In this document: one piece after another, positions 25,026-33,795 of the stretch
Layout: every line of letters starts with the position of its first letter
Position numbering within the stretch: position 1 is the first letter of the stretch
Assembly (NCBI GenBank): GCA_030748455.1
Contig: JASMLY010000039.1
Span: forward strand, 1 to 40,411
Length of the DNA stretch: 40,411 nucleotides
Direction: 5' to 3'
From: Phycisphaerales bacterium
Lineage (GTDB): Bacteria > Planctomycetota > Phycisphaerae > Phycisphaerales > SM1A02
Position numbers and translations under genes: made by a program
Notes under the pieces: generated by a model
Database searches by the model: none
What the model was told of the DNA's origin: nothing
The model's input: the letters and a program-made list of their open reading frames with translations, nothing else

Positions 25026-25924
25026 GAATTCCTTTCAAGAAGTCGTATTGTTTGTACGACATCTTCTTGAATAGCGGCTTGTAGTTGTTCGACAGAATCG
25101 AATCGTATCTGATCTCGAATCCACTTGTCGAAGAAAAGTTCTAGTTTCCAACCATAGGATTGAAGGCTCCCATGAAATCCGACAAGATATGCTTCGCACG
25201 TTCGGTCGTGTTCTCCAAAAGTTGGCTTTGTACCGATACTAATTGCTGCAGGATATGTTGAACCATCTTCCAAAACGCCCCGCCCTGCATAGATACCATC
25301 AGCAGGAAGAAGTGTTTCGATGTGTCCAATATTTGCGGTCGGATAGTTCATCGCACGCCCACGTTGATCCCCTGCTTGCACTACTCCAGTGACACAAACT
25401 GGTCTACCGAGGACGATTTGTGCATCTTCAACACGGCCTCGCTTGATGAGCGAGCGTACAAGTGAGCTGCTCGCTCTGTGTAAGGAGTGATCTTGAAGTG
25501 AGATTTCAAGAGGAGGAACAAGAATCGTATCAAAACCATACTCGTTCCCAAGGCGGACTAAATCTGACGTTGTTCCCGACCGCTCAACACCGAATCTGAA
25601 TCCTTCCCCTTCGACAAGCACGGTGGGTGAAATGAGGTCAACACTCTTTGCAACAAATGCTTCTGGAGTTTGTTGCATGAGTTCTTGCGTTGGGATGAGT
25701 TCGACGACTTCGTCAGCCCCAGCTTCGAGAAGCAATGCTCTACGAGTTGAAAATACAGTCAATCGCTCAATTTCTTTTTCTGGATGAAGAAATGTCGTTG
25801 GGCTTGGATTGAAACTCCAAACTACAACCCTACCATCGCCCACCGCGCTCCTAGCAGTTTCAACGATAGAAACGTGTCCCCGATGTACGGCATCAAAATT
25901 TCCAATCGTCAAAGCGACTTTCAT
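25022..25924 (-). CDS. ribF: Bifunctional riboflavin kinase / FAD synthetase
   Basis: RibF phosphorylates riboflavin to FMN and adenylates it to FAD. I choose ATG 25924 (MKVALTIGNFDAVHRGH), 300 residues; an in-frame ATG at 25933 is a close alternative and the open frame extends to 25972. The nucleotidyltransferase domain shows GNFDAVHRGH and, further on, SSSLVRSLIKRGRVEDA. The kinase domain begins near VTGVVQAGDQRGRAMNYPTANI, with DGIYAGRG and EAYLVGF. It is the first gene of the ten-gene operon. TAAAAT sits seven bases before the chosen ATG and no Shine-Dalgarno site is visible, so the message may be leaderless. Confidence 0.95.
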   Translation of the reverse strand: MKVALTIGNFDAVHRGHVSIVETARSAVGDGRVVVWSFNPSPTTFLHPEKEIERLTVFSTRRALLLEAGADEVVELIPTQELMQQTPEAFVAKSVDLISPTVLVEGEGFRFGVERSGTTSDLVRLGNEYGFDTILVPPLEISLQDHSLHRASSSLVRSLIKRGRVEDAQIVLGRPVCVTGVVQAGDQRGRAMNYPTANIGHIETLLPADGIYAGRGVLEDGSTYPAAISIGTKPTFGEHDRTCEAYLVGFHGSLQSYGWKLELFFDKWIRDQIRFDSVEQLQAAIQEDVVQTIRLLERNS

Positions 25925-25931
25925 CTCTACC

Positions 25932-25937
25932 ATTTTA
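25932..25937 (-). promoter_or_regulatory. -10-like box of the ribF-murD operon
   Basis: TAAAAT on the minus strand is seven bases before ATG 25924, placing the transcript start at the start codon. The -35 region is not consensus-like. If correct, this single promoter would serve ten genes down to 10872. Confidence 0.4.
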
Positions 25938-26021
25938 GCGTACCCAACGAAGCCCGAAGCGAGCAGAACCAAGCGTCACTTTAGGGTTGAATAGAGTACC
26001 TCTTGATGCTCTAATACCTAC

Positions 26022-28982
26022 ATGGCAATCAAACCTCAACAGCCCGTTGGAAGTAAACCCGACAATCCCACGAATGTCATTGATCAAGTCACGAATACCC
26101 TCCGAGAAACTGCTGAAGGTGTCGTCCCTTGGTTCCTCGATCAGATGCCACTCATGTACTTTCAGGATACGAGTGAGGCTGATCAGCTTGCACATTTGCG
26201 AGCGATGATTGCTGCCAAAGCTTCGGGCAGACCGATCGAACTTACCCTCCGCTCTGAGGACTCCTCCCAATGGACAATGATTCGACCTCGCGACTATCCG
26301 GGTGTGCTCGCTGAAATCATGGAAGAACTTCCTTGGGATCAGACATTGCGTACAGCGAAAATCCACACCGCCACAGACGGTGAACTCGTACTCGATACGT
26401 TTGAGTTCGGAGAGCCAGTCCCTTTTACAATCGATGATGAAGATCATGTAGATCGCCTCAATGAGATGATCGACTATGCAAGTGAACACATGCCAGAGGT
26501 CACGAGCGATCAAGTGAGAGAATATTTTTCACGCAGTAGTGAAGAGTACATCCTGACGGTAACCCCACTTCGCATGGTGAAACACTGGAACCTTGTAGAA
26601 CGGCTCTCAGGCACTGATGGCACGATGGTTGAGCTTGAACGAGAGACCGACCCGAGCCTGAGTAGAATTGTCGTTGCAGTCAGTAACTCTACCCGTCGTT
26701 CAATGTTGCAACGGATAGCAACACGCCTGAGTAAGTCAAGGGTGAATATTCATCGGGCGTATCTTGACAGTATTGATGATGGACAAAACGGTTGGATTAC
26801 ACTCGTAGGTTGCGTTGTACAAGGTCCTGAGGGTGGTCCAATTGATGAATCAAGCCAACTCTGGCAAGAGATTCGACACGATCTTCTTCGTTTGAAATGG
26901 TACGACCAACGCACAATCGAATTGGGGTACGACAATCCTGAGATAGGCTTGCGTAAAGCCGAAATCATCATTGCGCTGCTTGACCTTTCATATCAGATCC
27001 TCGTGAAAAAAAATCCATACGCTTTCAACCCAACTCGGCTTCAGGGACTTATGGTTGGCAACCTTGATGTTGCTGTGACAATTGCAGACCTTCTCCATGA
27101 ACGTTTTGATCCAAACAATCTCATGTCTGACGACGCATTTGAAGCTGCAAAAACAAGGATCAGCGAACATATTGAAAACACAGTTGATCTTGAAGATGCA
27201 AGAACGCTCTTTGAAACAATGGTACTCGCAGTCAATGCTGTCAAACGAACAAACGTATTCCTCGAAGATCGCTACGCACTATCAATGCGAATCGATGCCT
27301 CCATTCTCACTACAACAGAGCGAGCGGATTGTCCCTATGGCGTGTTCTTTGTCCATGGCCGAGATTTCAATGGGTTCCATGTTCGGTTTAGAGATATTGC
27401 ACGTGGTGGTGTTCGAGCAATTTTCCCTCGAGGGATCGAACAATACTCCCGTGAACAGGAACGGCTGTACGACGAAGCATACAACCTTGCTTCCGCACAA
27501 CAGTTAAAAAACAAGGATATTCCTGAAGGCGGCTCGAAAGCAGCTATTTTGGTACATCCTCGTGGTCGCATTAGTCGCAGTGTCAAGGCATTTGTCGATT
27601 CTTTACTTGATCTCATCACACCAGAAGAAGAGACTGCAGAAAAAATTGTCGATCATCTTCACCACGAGGAACTCATTTATCTCGGTCCTGATGAAAATAT
27701 CACGCCTGAACTCATCGAATGGGTTGTCGATCGCGGGCAACGACGTGGCTATCCGATGCCTACTGCATTGATGAGTTCAAAACCCGGCGCTGGCATTAAT
27801 CACAAAGCGTATGGTGTCACAAGTGAGGGCGTTGTCGTGTTCCTTGATACAGCTCTTCGCGCAATTGGTATCGATCCTGACAAAGAGACATTTACGATCA
27901 AGATGACAGGCGGTCCAGATGGTGATGTTGGGGGAAATGGAATCCGAATCTTGAACCGCGAGTACGGGGACAGAGCGAAGATTGTTGGAATCGCAGATGG
28001 ATCAGGTTGTGGCGAAGACCCAGACGGACTGCAACATGAAGAACTCCTCAGACTTTTTGAGAATGAATTGCCAATTGCACACTACAACAAAGAGAAACTA
28101 GGTCCAAATGGATGGATTGCTTCAATTGATGATCCAGAAGGCGTCCATTTACGAAACACACTTCATGATCGGATTGAAGCAGATGCATTTGTGCCTTGTG
28201 GAGGTCGCCCCGCGACGATTCATGGTGGGAATTGGAAAAACTTTTTGAAAGAAGATGGGTCACCGAGTAGCCCTGTCATTGTGGAAGGGGCAAATCTGTT
28301 TCTTACACCAGACGCTCGACGAGAACTATCAAACGCTGGTACGCTCATTCTCAAAGACTCCTCAGCAAACAAGTGTGGTGTGATTTGCTCTAGTTTTGAG
28401 ATTGGTGCCTGCATGTTGCTCAACACAGCGCAGTTTATGGAAATTAAGGAAACCTTTGTCGAACAGGTTCTTGTTCGACTTCGCGATTTAGCTCGTGCTG
28501 AAGCAGAACTTCTTGCACGATTACATCAACATCACCCTCACCTTCCACTTCCAGAAATGAGTATTCGAATCAGCAAGATGATGTCACGAACTGCAGACTC
28601 GATCAACGAGCACTGGGATGAGATGACTGAACAACAGCAATTAGAATTACAACGACTCGTCACAGAGCACCTTCCAGATATCTTGCTTGAAACTGCAGGA
28701 GATGCTGTATGGTCGAACATGCCCACTGCGTATATTCGTTGGATGATGGTGAAATCACTTGCTGCACGAATGGTGTACCGTGAAGGGTTTGAATATCTAG
28801 AAACAATGGAAAATGACGATTTGGCTGGCCTTGCCCTGCGATACCTTGACTTAGAGCAAGAGCGATCAACATTGGTGGATGCGGTCTTAGATTCTGATCT
28901 CCAAGACAAACACAGAATCGCTTCTCTTCTTCATGATGCGGGCATATTCTCAACAATGGGTAGACGCAATACAGAGATTTAA
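26022..28982 (+). CDS. NAD-specific glutamate dehydrogenase, large GDH2-like type
   Basis: This 986-residue enzyme converts glutamate to 2-oxoglutarate and ammonia, probably for catabolism. The catalytic core (about residues 440-830) has FRDIARGGVRA, YNLASAQQLKNKDIPEGGSK (catalytic-Lys region), FFVHG, the nucleotide-binding TGGPDGDVGGNGI, DGSGCGEDPDGL, FVPCGGRPATI and VEGANLFLTPDAR with KDSSANKCGV. From memory, several of these match yeast GDH2 (about 115 kDa) almost word for word, for example NKDIPEGGSK, TGGPDGD and VPCGGRP. That places it nearer the 115-kDa class than the 180-kDa proteobacterial class. The N-terminal ~430 residues are a family-specific regulatory region. It diverges from ribF. 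TAATAC four bases before ATG is a weak -10 candidate. Confidence 0.93.
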   Translation: MAIKPQQPVGSKPDNPTNVIDQVTNTLRETAEGVVPWFLDQMPLMYFQDTSEADQLAHLRAMIAAKASGRPIELTLRSEDSSQWTMIRPRDYPGVLAEIMEELPWDQTLRTAKIHTATDGELVLDTFEFGEPVPFTIDDEDHVDRLNEMIDYASEHMPEVTSDQVREYFSRSSEEYILTVTPLRMVKHWNLVERLSGTDGTMVELERETDPSLSRIVVAVSNSTRRSMLQRIATRLSKSRVNIHRAYLDSIDDGQNGWITLVGCVVQGPEGGPIDESSQLWQEIRHDLLRLKWYDQRTIELGYDNPEIGLRKAEIIIALLDLSYQILVKKNPYAFNPTRLQGLMVGNLDVAVTIADLLHERFDPNNLMSDDAFEAAKTRISEHIENTVDLEDARTLFETMVLAVNAVKRTNVFLEDRYALSMRIDASILTTTERADCPYGVFFVHGRDFNGFHVRFRDIARGGVRAIFPRGIEQYSREQERLYDEAYNLASAQQLKNKDIPEGGSKAAILVHPRGRISRSVKAFVDSLLDLITPEEETAEKIVDHLHHEELIYLGPDENITPELIEWVVDRGQRRGYPMPTALMSSKPGAGINHKAYGVTSEGVVVFLDTALRAIGIDPDKETFTIKMTGGPDGDVGGNGIRILNREYGDRAKIVGIADGSGCGEDPDGLQHEELLRLFENELPIAHYNKEKLGPNGWIASIDDPEGVHLRNTLHDRIEADAFVPCGGRPATIHGGNWKNFLKEDGSPSSPVIVEGANLFLTPDARRELSNAGTLILKDSSANKCGVICSSFEIGACMLLNTAQFMEIKETFVEQVLVRLRDLARAEAELLARLHQHHPHLPLPEMSIRISKMMSRTADSINEHWDEMTEQQQLELQRLVTEHLPDILLETAGDAVWSNMPTAYIRWMMVKSLAARMVYREGFEYLETMENDDLAGLALRYLDLEQERSTLVDAVLDSDLQDKHRIASLLHDAGIFSTMGRRNTEI

Positions 28983-29025
28983 TGCATCGTCTATCCTTAA
29001 CAGGACCTTAACAAAGGAGACCGCT

Positions 29026-30723
29026 ATGCAACTCATGTTTCTGAATGCAATCACCTTCCTCGCTGCTACATGTTCATTGTACGGACAAGCTGTCACAGTA
29101 GAAATGGAACCAATCACCGCAGATGGTTCTATTACAGATGTCACACTCTACCGAGGGCGAGCATCCATAACAAGAACAGCGGAACTCGACCTCACAATGG
29201 GCGGTTGGTCCGTATTCTTTGAGAATTTACCGCATTCTGCAGCATTGAGTTCAGTTCAAGCGAGTGTTGTTGGGAATGCAAAGTTGATCGCTGTTGACAC
29301 ATCATCTTTTCACATTGAAAAAAACAACAATGAACTTCTCGAAGAGATAAACAGAGAAATCGAAGCAGTCGAGGACAAAATCAAACTCGCAAAAGCTGAT
29401 GAACAATCTTTGCAAATGCAATCAACCTATCTTGAAACGCTCGTTCAACGATCCTCTTCTGACAAAGAACAAGCGGTCGACTTACATTCCTTCAAAGAAC
29501 AGCTTGCTTTCATCGGGGAACATATGGCCATCCTTGAAGAACAAAAACTCACCAATAAAACACTGCAAGGAGCGCTAAACAACAAACGGAATACGCTTGT
29601 AAAGAGGCGAAACAGCATTGCGGACGAACGCCGCATCCAACAGAACGCAGTTGTTGATCTCATCGCATTGTCTGATGGGTCTGTCACCGTTGAACTCACG
29701 TATTTAGTACAAAACGCATCGTGGGAACCTCTGTATGCAATCAGAGCAACAGAAAATGCTGAGTCGATCACCATCGATTATGACGCGAATATCTCACAAT
29801 TTTCTGGTGAGGATTGGAAAGATGTCAATTTGATTCTCTCCACAGCACAGCCACAACGCTCTGCAAGCCCACCAAAACTATCTCCTTGGTATGTTGATAT
29901 TGAACAACCACAGCCTCCGCCTCCCTCATCCGAATTAACAAGGCGAGGGGAGACAGTCTCCTATCAATATGCAAAGGATGCAGGAGCCTCAAGGTCTCGA
30001 TTGGACGCTGAGGAGGTAGGCGCAGAACTCGGTCTTGCCGTTGCTTCCGCTTCTGTTCAAGGAGAGGGACCAGCAGTGAGCTTTGCACTCCCCCGAACTG
30101 TCACTGTTCCATCTGATAAAAATGGAAAACAAAAAACTGCGATTGGTTCCATTGCCACAACTGCAAGTTTGTTCCGTGTTGCAGTTCCGATGTTGACAGA
30201 TTCTGTGTATATTCGCAGTGAAGTTAGAAATGAATCACCGTTCATTTTATTACCTGGTGTTGCTTCTATATTCCACGGAAGTGATTTTGTTGGAAGAACA
30301 ACAGTACCAACAATTGCTCCTAACGAATCTTTCCCATTAGATTTAGGGATCGATCCAAAGGTCACAGCAACTCGAACACTTCTTGAAAAAAAGACTTCCT
30401 CCAAAGGGTTGTTTGGAAGCTCCAAAGAAACGTTGTTTGATTACCGAGTTACCATCTCCAATGGACATGATTCCCCTCTGAATGTACAACTTTGGGATCG
30501 AATTCCAGTCTCACGAAATGCTGAAATTGCTGTTGAAATGAAGGGACAAACTGCTGCTCTTTCCACTGACACGACCTACCTTGAATCTGAGCGTCCTCTT
30601 GGATTGCTCCGCTGGGATCTTGAAATCCCAGCTACAAGCACAGGGGATTCTAGTTTTGTCCTTACATGGCAAGTTGATGTTGCTCGGGGCAAGAACGTGG
30701 ATATCACACCATTGCCAGAATAA
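29026..30723 (+). CDS. Exported DUF4139 (mucoidy inhibitor A-like) protein
   Basis: The open frame extends upstream, but ATG 29026 follows AAAGGAG and begins a signal peptide (MQLMFLNAITFLAATCSLYG), giving 565 residues. Residues about 30-120 are the N-terminal DUF4140-type part (DVTLYRGRASITRTAELDL, FFENLPHSAALSSVQAS). A coiled coil at about 105-210 follows, then the beta-rich DUF4139 region (VELTYLVQNASWEPLYAIRA). It closes with RPLGLLRWDLEIPATSTGDS and FVLTWQVDVARGKNV. A Pro-rich loop (QPQPPPPSS) lies near residue 290. The family is secreted and of unknown function in bacteria. It lies 43 bases after the GDH gene but has its own ribosome site. Confidence 0.88.
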   Translation: MQLMFLNAITFLAATCSLYGQAVTVEMEPITADGSITDVTLYRGRASITRTAELDLTMGGWSVFFENLPHSAALSSVQASVVGNAKLIAVDTSSFHIEKNNNELLEEINREIEAVEDKIKLAKADEQSLQMQSTYLETLVQRSSSDKEQAVDLHSFKEQLAFIGEHMAILEEQKLTNKTLQGALNNKRNTLVKRRNSIADERRIQQNAVVDLIALSDGSVTVELTYLVQNASWEPLYAIRATENAESITIDYDANISQFSGEDWKDVNLILSTAQPQRSASPPKLSPWYVDIEQPQPPPPSSELTRRGETVSYQYAKDAGASRSRLDAEEVGAELGLAVASASVQGEGPAVSFALPRTVTVPSDKNGKQKTAIGSIATTASLFRVAVPMLTDSVYIRSEVRNESPFILLPGVASIFHGSDFVGRTTVPTIAPNESFPLDLGIDPKVTATRTLLEKKTSSKGLFGSSKETLFDYRVTISNGHDSPLNVQLWDRIPVSRNAEIAVEMKGQTAALSTDTTYLESERPLGLLRWDLEIPATSTGDSSFVLTWQVDVARGKNVDITPLPE

Positions 30724-30816
30724 CTTCCATTCCACGCACAAACTGCACCTTCGGCTAGATTTCAGGGAATCCACGCCCCTACGCTGAATGCTACAATGCC
30801 CCGTTCCGAGTATGCG

Positions 30817-30822
30817 TATACT
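30817..30822 (+). promoter_or_regulatory. Possible -10 box for the orphan lipoprotein gene
   Basis: TATACT is 26 bases before ATG 30849, with a TAGGAG ribosome site between them. No convincing -35 is present, so confidence is low; read-through from the DUF4139 gene is an alternative. Confidence 0.3.
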
Positions 30823-30848
30823 GTACTTGTCCCTAGGAGCACTTTTAA

Positions 30849-32726
30849 ATGTATAGCCGACACATTCCGATCCCGCTTAAACCCACATGTTGTGCTTTAT
30901 TGATTGCAACTTCATTCCTGTTTGGAGGTTGCCTTGAGTCTCCCACATCAGCAAATGGAAGTACTGTTGATCAACTCATGTCTGATTTGGATGCTGCTGT
31001 CCTGAGTGAAGACGAATCAAAATTACAAGCAATCATTACAAAAGCGAACCGCCTATCAAATGATCGATCCGCTGTTAAAAATCTCATTCTTTCAACCGCA
31101 CGGGCAAAATTAGGAAAAATTCAAAATCAGAAACTCTCTGCGAGCACGCATGCTATTAGCCTTGGGTTTCTTCAAGCGGTGCAACTTGCTACCCAAGCCC
31201 AAGGATTGCGAATCGCGGCTGAATCGATGTCTGTAGCAGTTGAACAACAGGGAGAAGATGCGGTTGCTCTGTACGAATCTAACATTGCTGATGTAAAAAG
31301 AGCATTAGGTGCCCAACTCGAACAAGCAAGAACCGACATCGAGAGGCTTTCATTAGAAAGCGATGCTGCCCTTTCGAGAGCAGAAGAGTTGTTCGACGAA
31401 GCCAACCTCCTCCTCACAGAAGCCCAATCACTTGATGCAGTTCAAAGCCTAAAACCCTTCAAGCAAGGCATGGCCATCATGCGAAAGTCTGATCGCGCCA
31501 ATCTTCGAGCAAAATCAAGCGAACATGAATCAGATCTCATCGCAACCCGAGCCGTAAAAGACGCATCTGCAGAACTCGAAGGGATTGCATCGCAACTGAA
31601 TGGGATTCGTAACGCGATGGAGTTACTCGGCACATTTCGCAACGCGTCAAAAGAAGGTGCTGCAAAACTTCGCCAACTTGCAGATACAAAAGACAACAAA
31701 TGTGCAACTGTTCTCGCCGAATTTACATCGCTTGCAAATACACTTCTTGCAGAATGGAGCAGTGCTTCTGATCTGTTAAACAAATCTTTAAACGCTCGGA
31801 GTACCCGTTCAAAAGGCTCAAAGCAAAGTAAGGCGGCTTCTGCTGCTTGGAAACTACAAACATGGTGGGCACTTGGACAAATCCAAGAATCACAAGCTGC
31901 CTTTTTAGCTTCGGAGTGTTCAGCACTCTTTGAGATCATCCAAGCAGGCATCATTACCGGCACGAGTAAGTGGGAAGCCCAACTGCTTGCATGCCAATCA
32001 CAGCTCGAACAGAGTATTGCATCTGCAATCCAATCGTACGAGAACGCGAAAAATGCCACAAAAGAACTTGGACGTACTGGTGAATCACAGAGTTTCCTAC
32101 TCGATGTGCGCCTTGCTACCCTCAAGGGAGAAGACGTTCCAATACATACACAAACTTCAAATGAACCCGCTGCCCCTACTGGGTTGGGAACCATTGCACC
32201 TACGAACAACACAACCAATGGTTTCAATACGCCGCAAGAACTCATTTCTTTTTTGAACACTGCCTTTCAATCAAATTCTCGTATCGAACTGTCGAGAGTG
32301 TACAACACGACCTCTTCAGATCAACAAAACACGCTGCGTAAGATTCAAACGTTTCTCGACAACATGATTGGTTTTAGGGCAAGTGTCGAGAGTTCCTTTG
32401 GGGCTGATGCGTTGCGGTCTCTTCCTATACTTTCAGAAGGCGTTTTCCCTGATTCGATCGATGCAAGTTCGATCTCGATGCAAGGTGATTCAAAAGCAAC
32501 AATCTTGTTTGGTGCTGTTTCTGTCGATCTTGTCAAAACTGATGCCCTCTGGCTGATTGACTTTGAATCACAGATTAGAGCAGAAGGGATCAATACAGAA
32601 AAACTAGCTCAGCTGGAGAAGTTCAGCAGTGCAATCAAAAATGTAGCATCCCAAATTGACAGTGGCCAAATCACAGACAAAAGCCAACTCGAGTTTGCAC
32701 TGATGACTGCGATGATGGGTGGATAA
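30849..32726 (+). CDS. Helical lipoprotein of unknown function
   Basis: This 625-residue protein has a clear lipoprotein signal (CALLIATSFLFGGC, lipobox Phe-Gly-Gly-Cys). TAGGAG lies ten bases before the ATG. The mature protein is almost wholly alpha-helical, Ala/Ser/Gln/Leu-rich with coiled-coil-like stretches (LEQARTDIERLSLESDAAL, RAEELFDEANLLLTEAQ). A Thr/Asn/Pro-rich linker lies near residues 430-465. The C-terminal part (about 465-600) begins NTPQELISFLNTAFQSNSR. That last part has the look of a small alpha+beta domain of the NTF2 kind (helices, then beta strands DSKATILFGAVSVDL, ALWLIDFES), but I cannot assign it. It faces queG tail to tail with only 19 bases between. Confidence 0.82.
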   Translation: MYSRHIPIPLKPTCCALLIATSFLFGGCLESPTSANGSTVDQLMSDLDAAVLSEDESKLQAIITKANRLSNDRSAVKNLILSTARAKLGKIQNQKLSASTHAISLGFLQAVQLATQAQGLRIAAESMSVAVEQQGEDAVALYESNIADVKRALGAQLEQARTDIERLSLESDAALSRAEELFDEANLLLTEAQSLDAVQSLKPFKQGMAIMRKSDRANLRAKSSEHESDLIATRAVKDASAELEGIASQLNGIRNAMELLGTFRNASKEGAAKLRQLADTKDNKCATVLAEFTSLANTLLAEWSSASDLLNKSLNARSTRSKGSKQSKAASAAWKLQTWWALGQIQESQAAFLASECSALFEIIQAGIITGTSKWEAQLLACQSQLEQSIASAIQSYENAKNATKELGRTGESQSFLLDVRLATLKGEDVPIHTQTSNEPAAPTGLGTIAPTNNTTNGFNTPQELISFLNTAFQSNSRIELSRVYNTTSSDQQNTLRKIQTFLDNMIGFRASVESSFGADALRSLPILSEGVFPDSIDASSISMQGDSKATILFGAVSVDLVKTDALWLIDFESQIRAEGINTEKLAQLEKFSSAIKNVASQIDSGQITDKSQLEFALMTAMMGG

Positions 32727-32745
32727 GTACCACGCGGACCCTCAC

Positions 32746-33780
32746 TTACACGAGCCCCTTCGCTGCCTCACGCACGAGCATAGGTTCTTCTTGATCTTGG
32801 GCGATCCTTAGTACTGCAGAACGTAACTCGGGATTCTCTTGCTGTGCGAGCTGATTTTTCGCAACTATGACTGCATTTCTCCTCAGCATGTCGAGTTTCG
32901 CACGTTTCATTGCAGATCCTTGCAGTTCCTTTCTTCGATTCTCTTCGGTCCAATTCAGCACATCTAAGAGAGCAAGCGAATGAAATCGTTCTTCGTACGC
33001 GGGATGCGTCTGAGCATGTCTGGTTTTCTCTGTTTGTTGGTTGTGGGGGCAAACTTCCTGACAAATATCACACCCAAAAATCCAATCGCCAATCGCTTGG
33101 TGCCATCGTTCCTCAATCGTCCCCCTGTGTTCAATTGTCAGATAACTAATGCATGAACGTGCATCGACAGACCAGGGTGAAATCGCCTTTGTAGGACAAG
33201 CGTCAATACATCTCGTACAAGTCCCGCACGGATCGATACCGCCACCATCATGTGTGGATGAGAGTGGTGCTGTTGTAACAATCGCACCCAACATGAGCCA
33301 ACTCCCAATGCTCTGATCGATGAGAAGTGTATTTTTCCCAATTGCCCCAATGCCAGCAGCAGCTGCACATTCTCTCTCTAAAAGAGGCGCGGTGTCTACA
33401 CAACTTCGATAGATATATGGATGGTCGCTGCGTTCTCGAAGCGCATCACAAACCGAATGCAATCGCTTCTTCATTACGTTGTGGTAATCTAGACCTCGAG
33501 CGTACCTCGCAACTTTTCCAAATCCGAACTGTTGTGATTCATCTTCTCCACTTGCATATCGATCAGCAACGCAGAGTACAGCAACCGCACCATCTACAAG
33601 CTCAGTAGGGTTCAATCGCATCGAGACATTTTTTGCGAGCCACCCCATTTCACCATGTTTTCCTGCCTGTAACCATTGTTCGAATTCAGTTGACCACTTC
33701 GATTTGTGCGCTGATGTTACGCCTACAAGATTAAATCCATGTTCTTTGCAGAGAGAGATTGCTTGTTGAGTCAGATCCAT
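32746..33780 (-). CDS. queG: Epoxyqueuosine reductase
   Basis: QueG reduces epoxyqueuosine to queuosine in tRNA, a cobalamin- and Fe-S-dependent last step. I use ATG 33780 (MDLTQQAISLCKEHG) rather than the upstream TTG; this gives 344 residues, close to the family length. Motifs are RYARGLDYHNVMKKRL, the DTAPLLERE active segment, GIGAIGKNTLLI, two ferredoxin-like 4Fe-4S sets (CGTCTRCIDACPT and CDICQEVCPHN) and a C-terminal HEAT-like end (RSAVLRIAQDQEEPMLVREA). It follows the helicase gene by 15 bases and is probably co-transcribed. Its need for cobalamin is shared with the class II ribonucleotide reductase nearby. Confidence 0.96.
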   Translation of the reverse strand: MDLTQQAISLCKEHGFNLVGVTSAHKSKWSTEFEQWLQAGKHGEMGWLAKNVSMRLNPTELVDGAVAVLCVADRYASGEDESQQFGFGKVARYARGLDYHNVMKKRLHSVCDALRERSDHPYIYRSCVDTAPLLERECAAAAGIGAIGKNTLLIDQSIGSWLMLGAIVTTAPLSSTHDGGGIDPCGTCTRCIDACPTKAISPWSVDARSCISYLTIEHRGTIEERWHQAIGDWIFGCDICQEVCPHNQQTEKTRHAQTHPAYEERFHSLALLDVLNWTEENRRKELQGSAMKRAKLDMLRRNAVIVAKNQLAQQENPELRSAVLRIAQDQEEPMLVREAAKGLV

Positions 33781-33795
33781 TTGTATCAATTCAAG

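Noticed and set aside
25935..26513. Minus-strand open frame of 192 codons across the ribF-gdh gap and into gdh.
   Set aside because: It is antisense to the well-supported GDH gene and has a non-protein-like composition with many Arg, Cys and His and no recognisable motif.
31442..32260. Minus-strand open frame of 272 codons inside the orphan lipoprotein gene.
   Set aside because: Ser/Ala/Cys/Phe-rich product typical of the antisense of an Ala/Gln/Glu-rich helical gene; the plus-strand gene has a ribosome site and lipobox.
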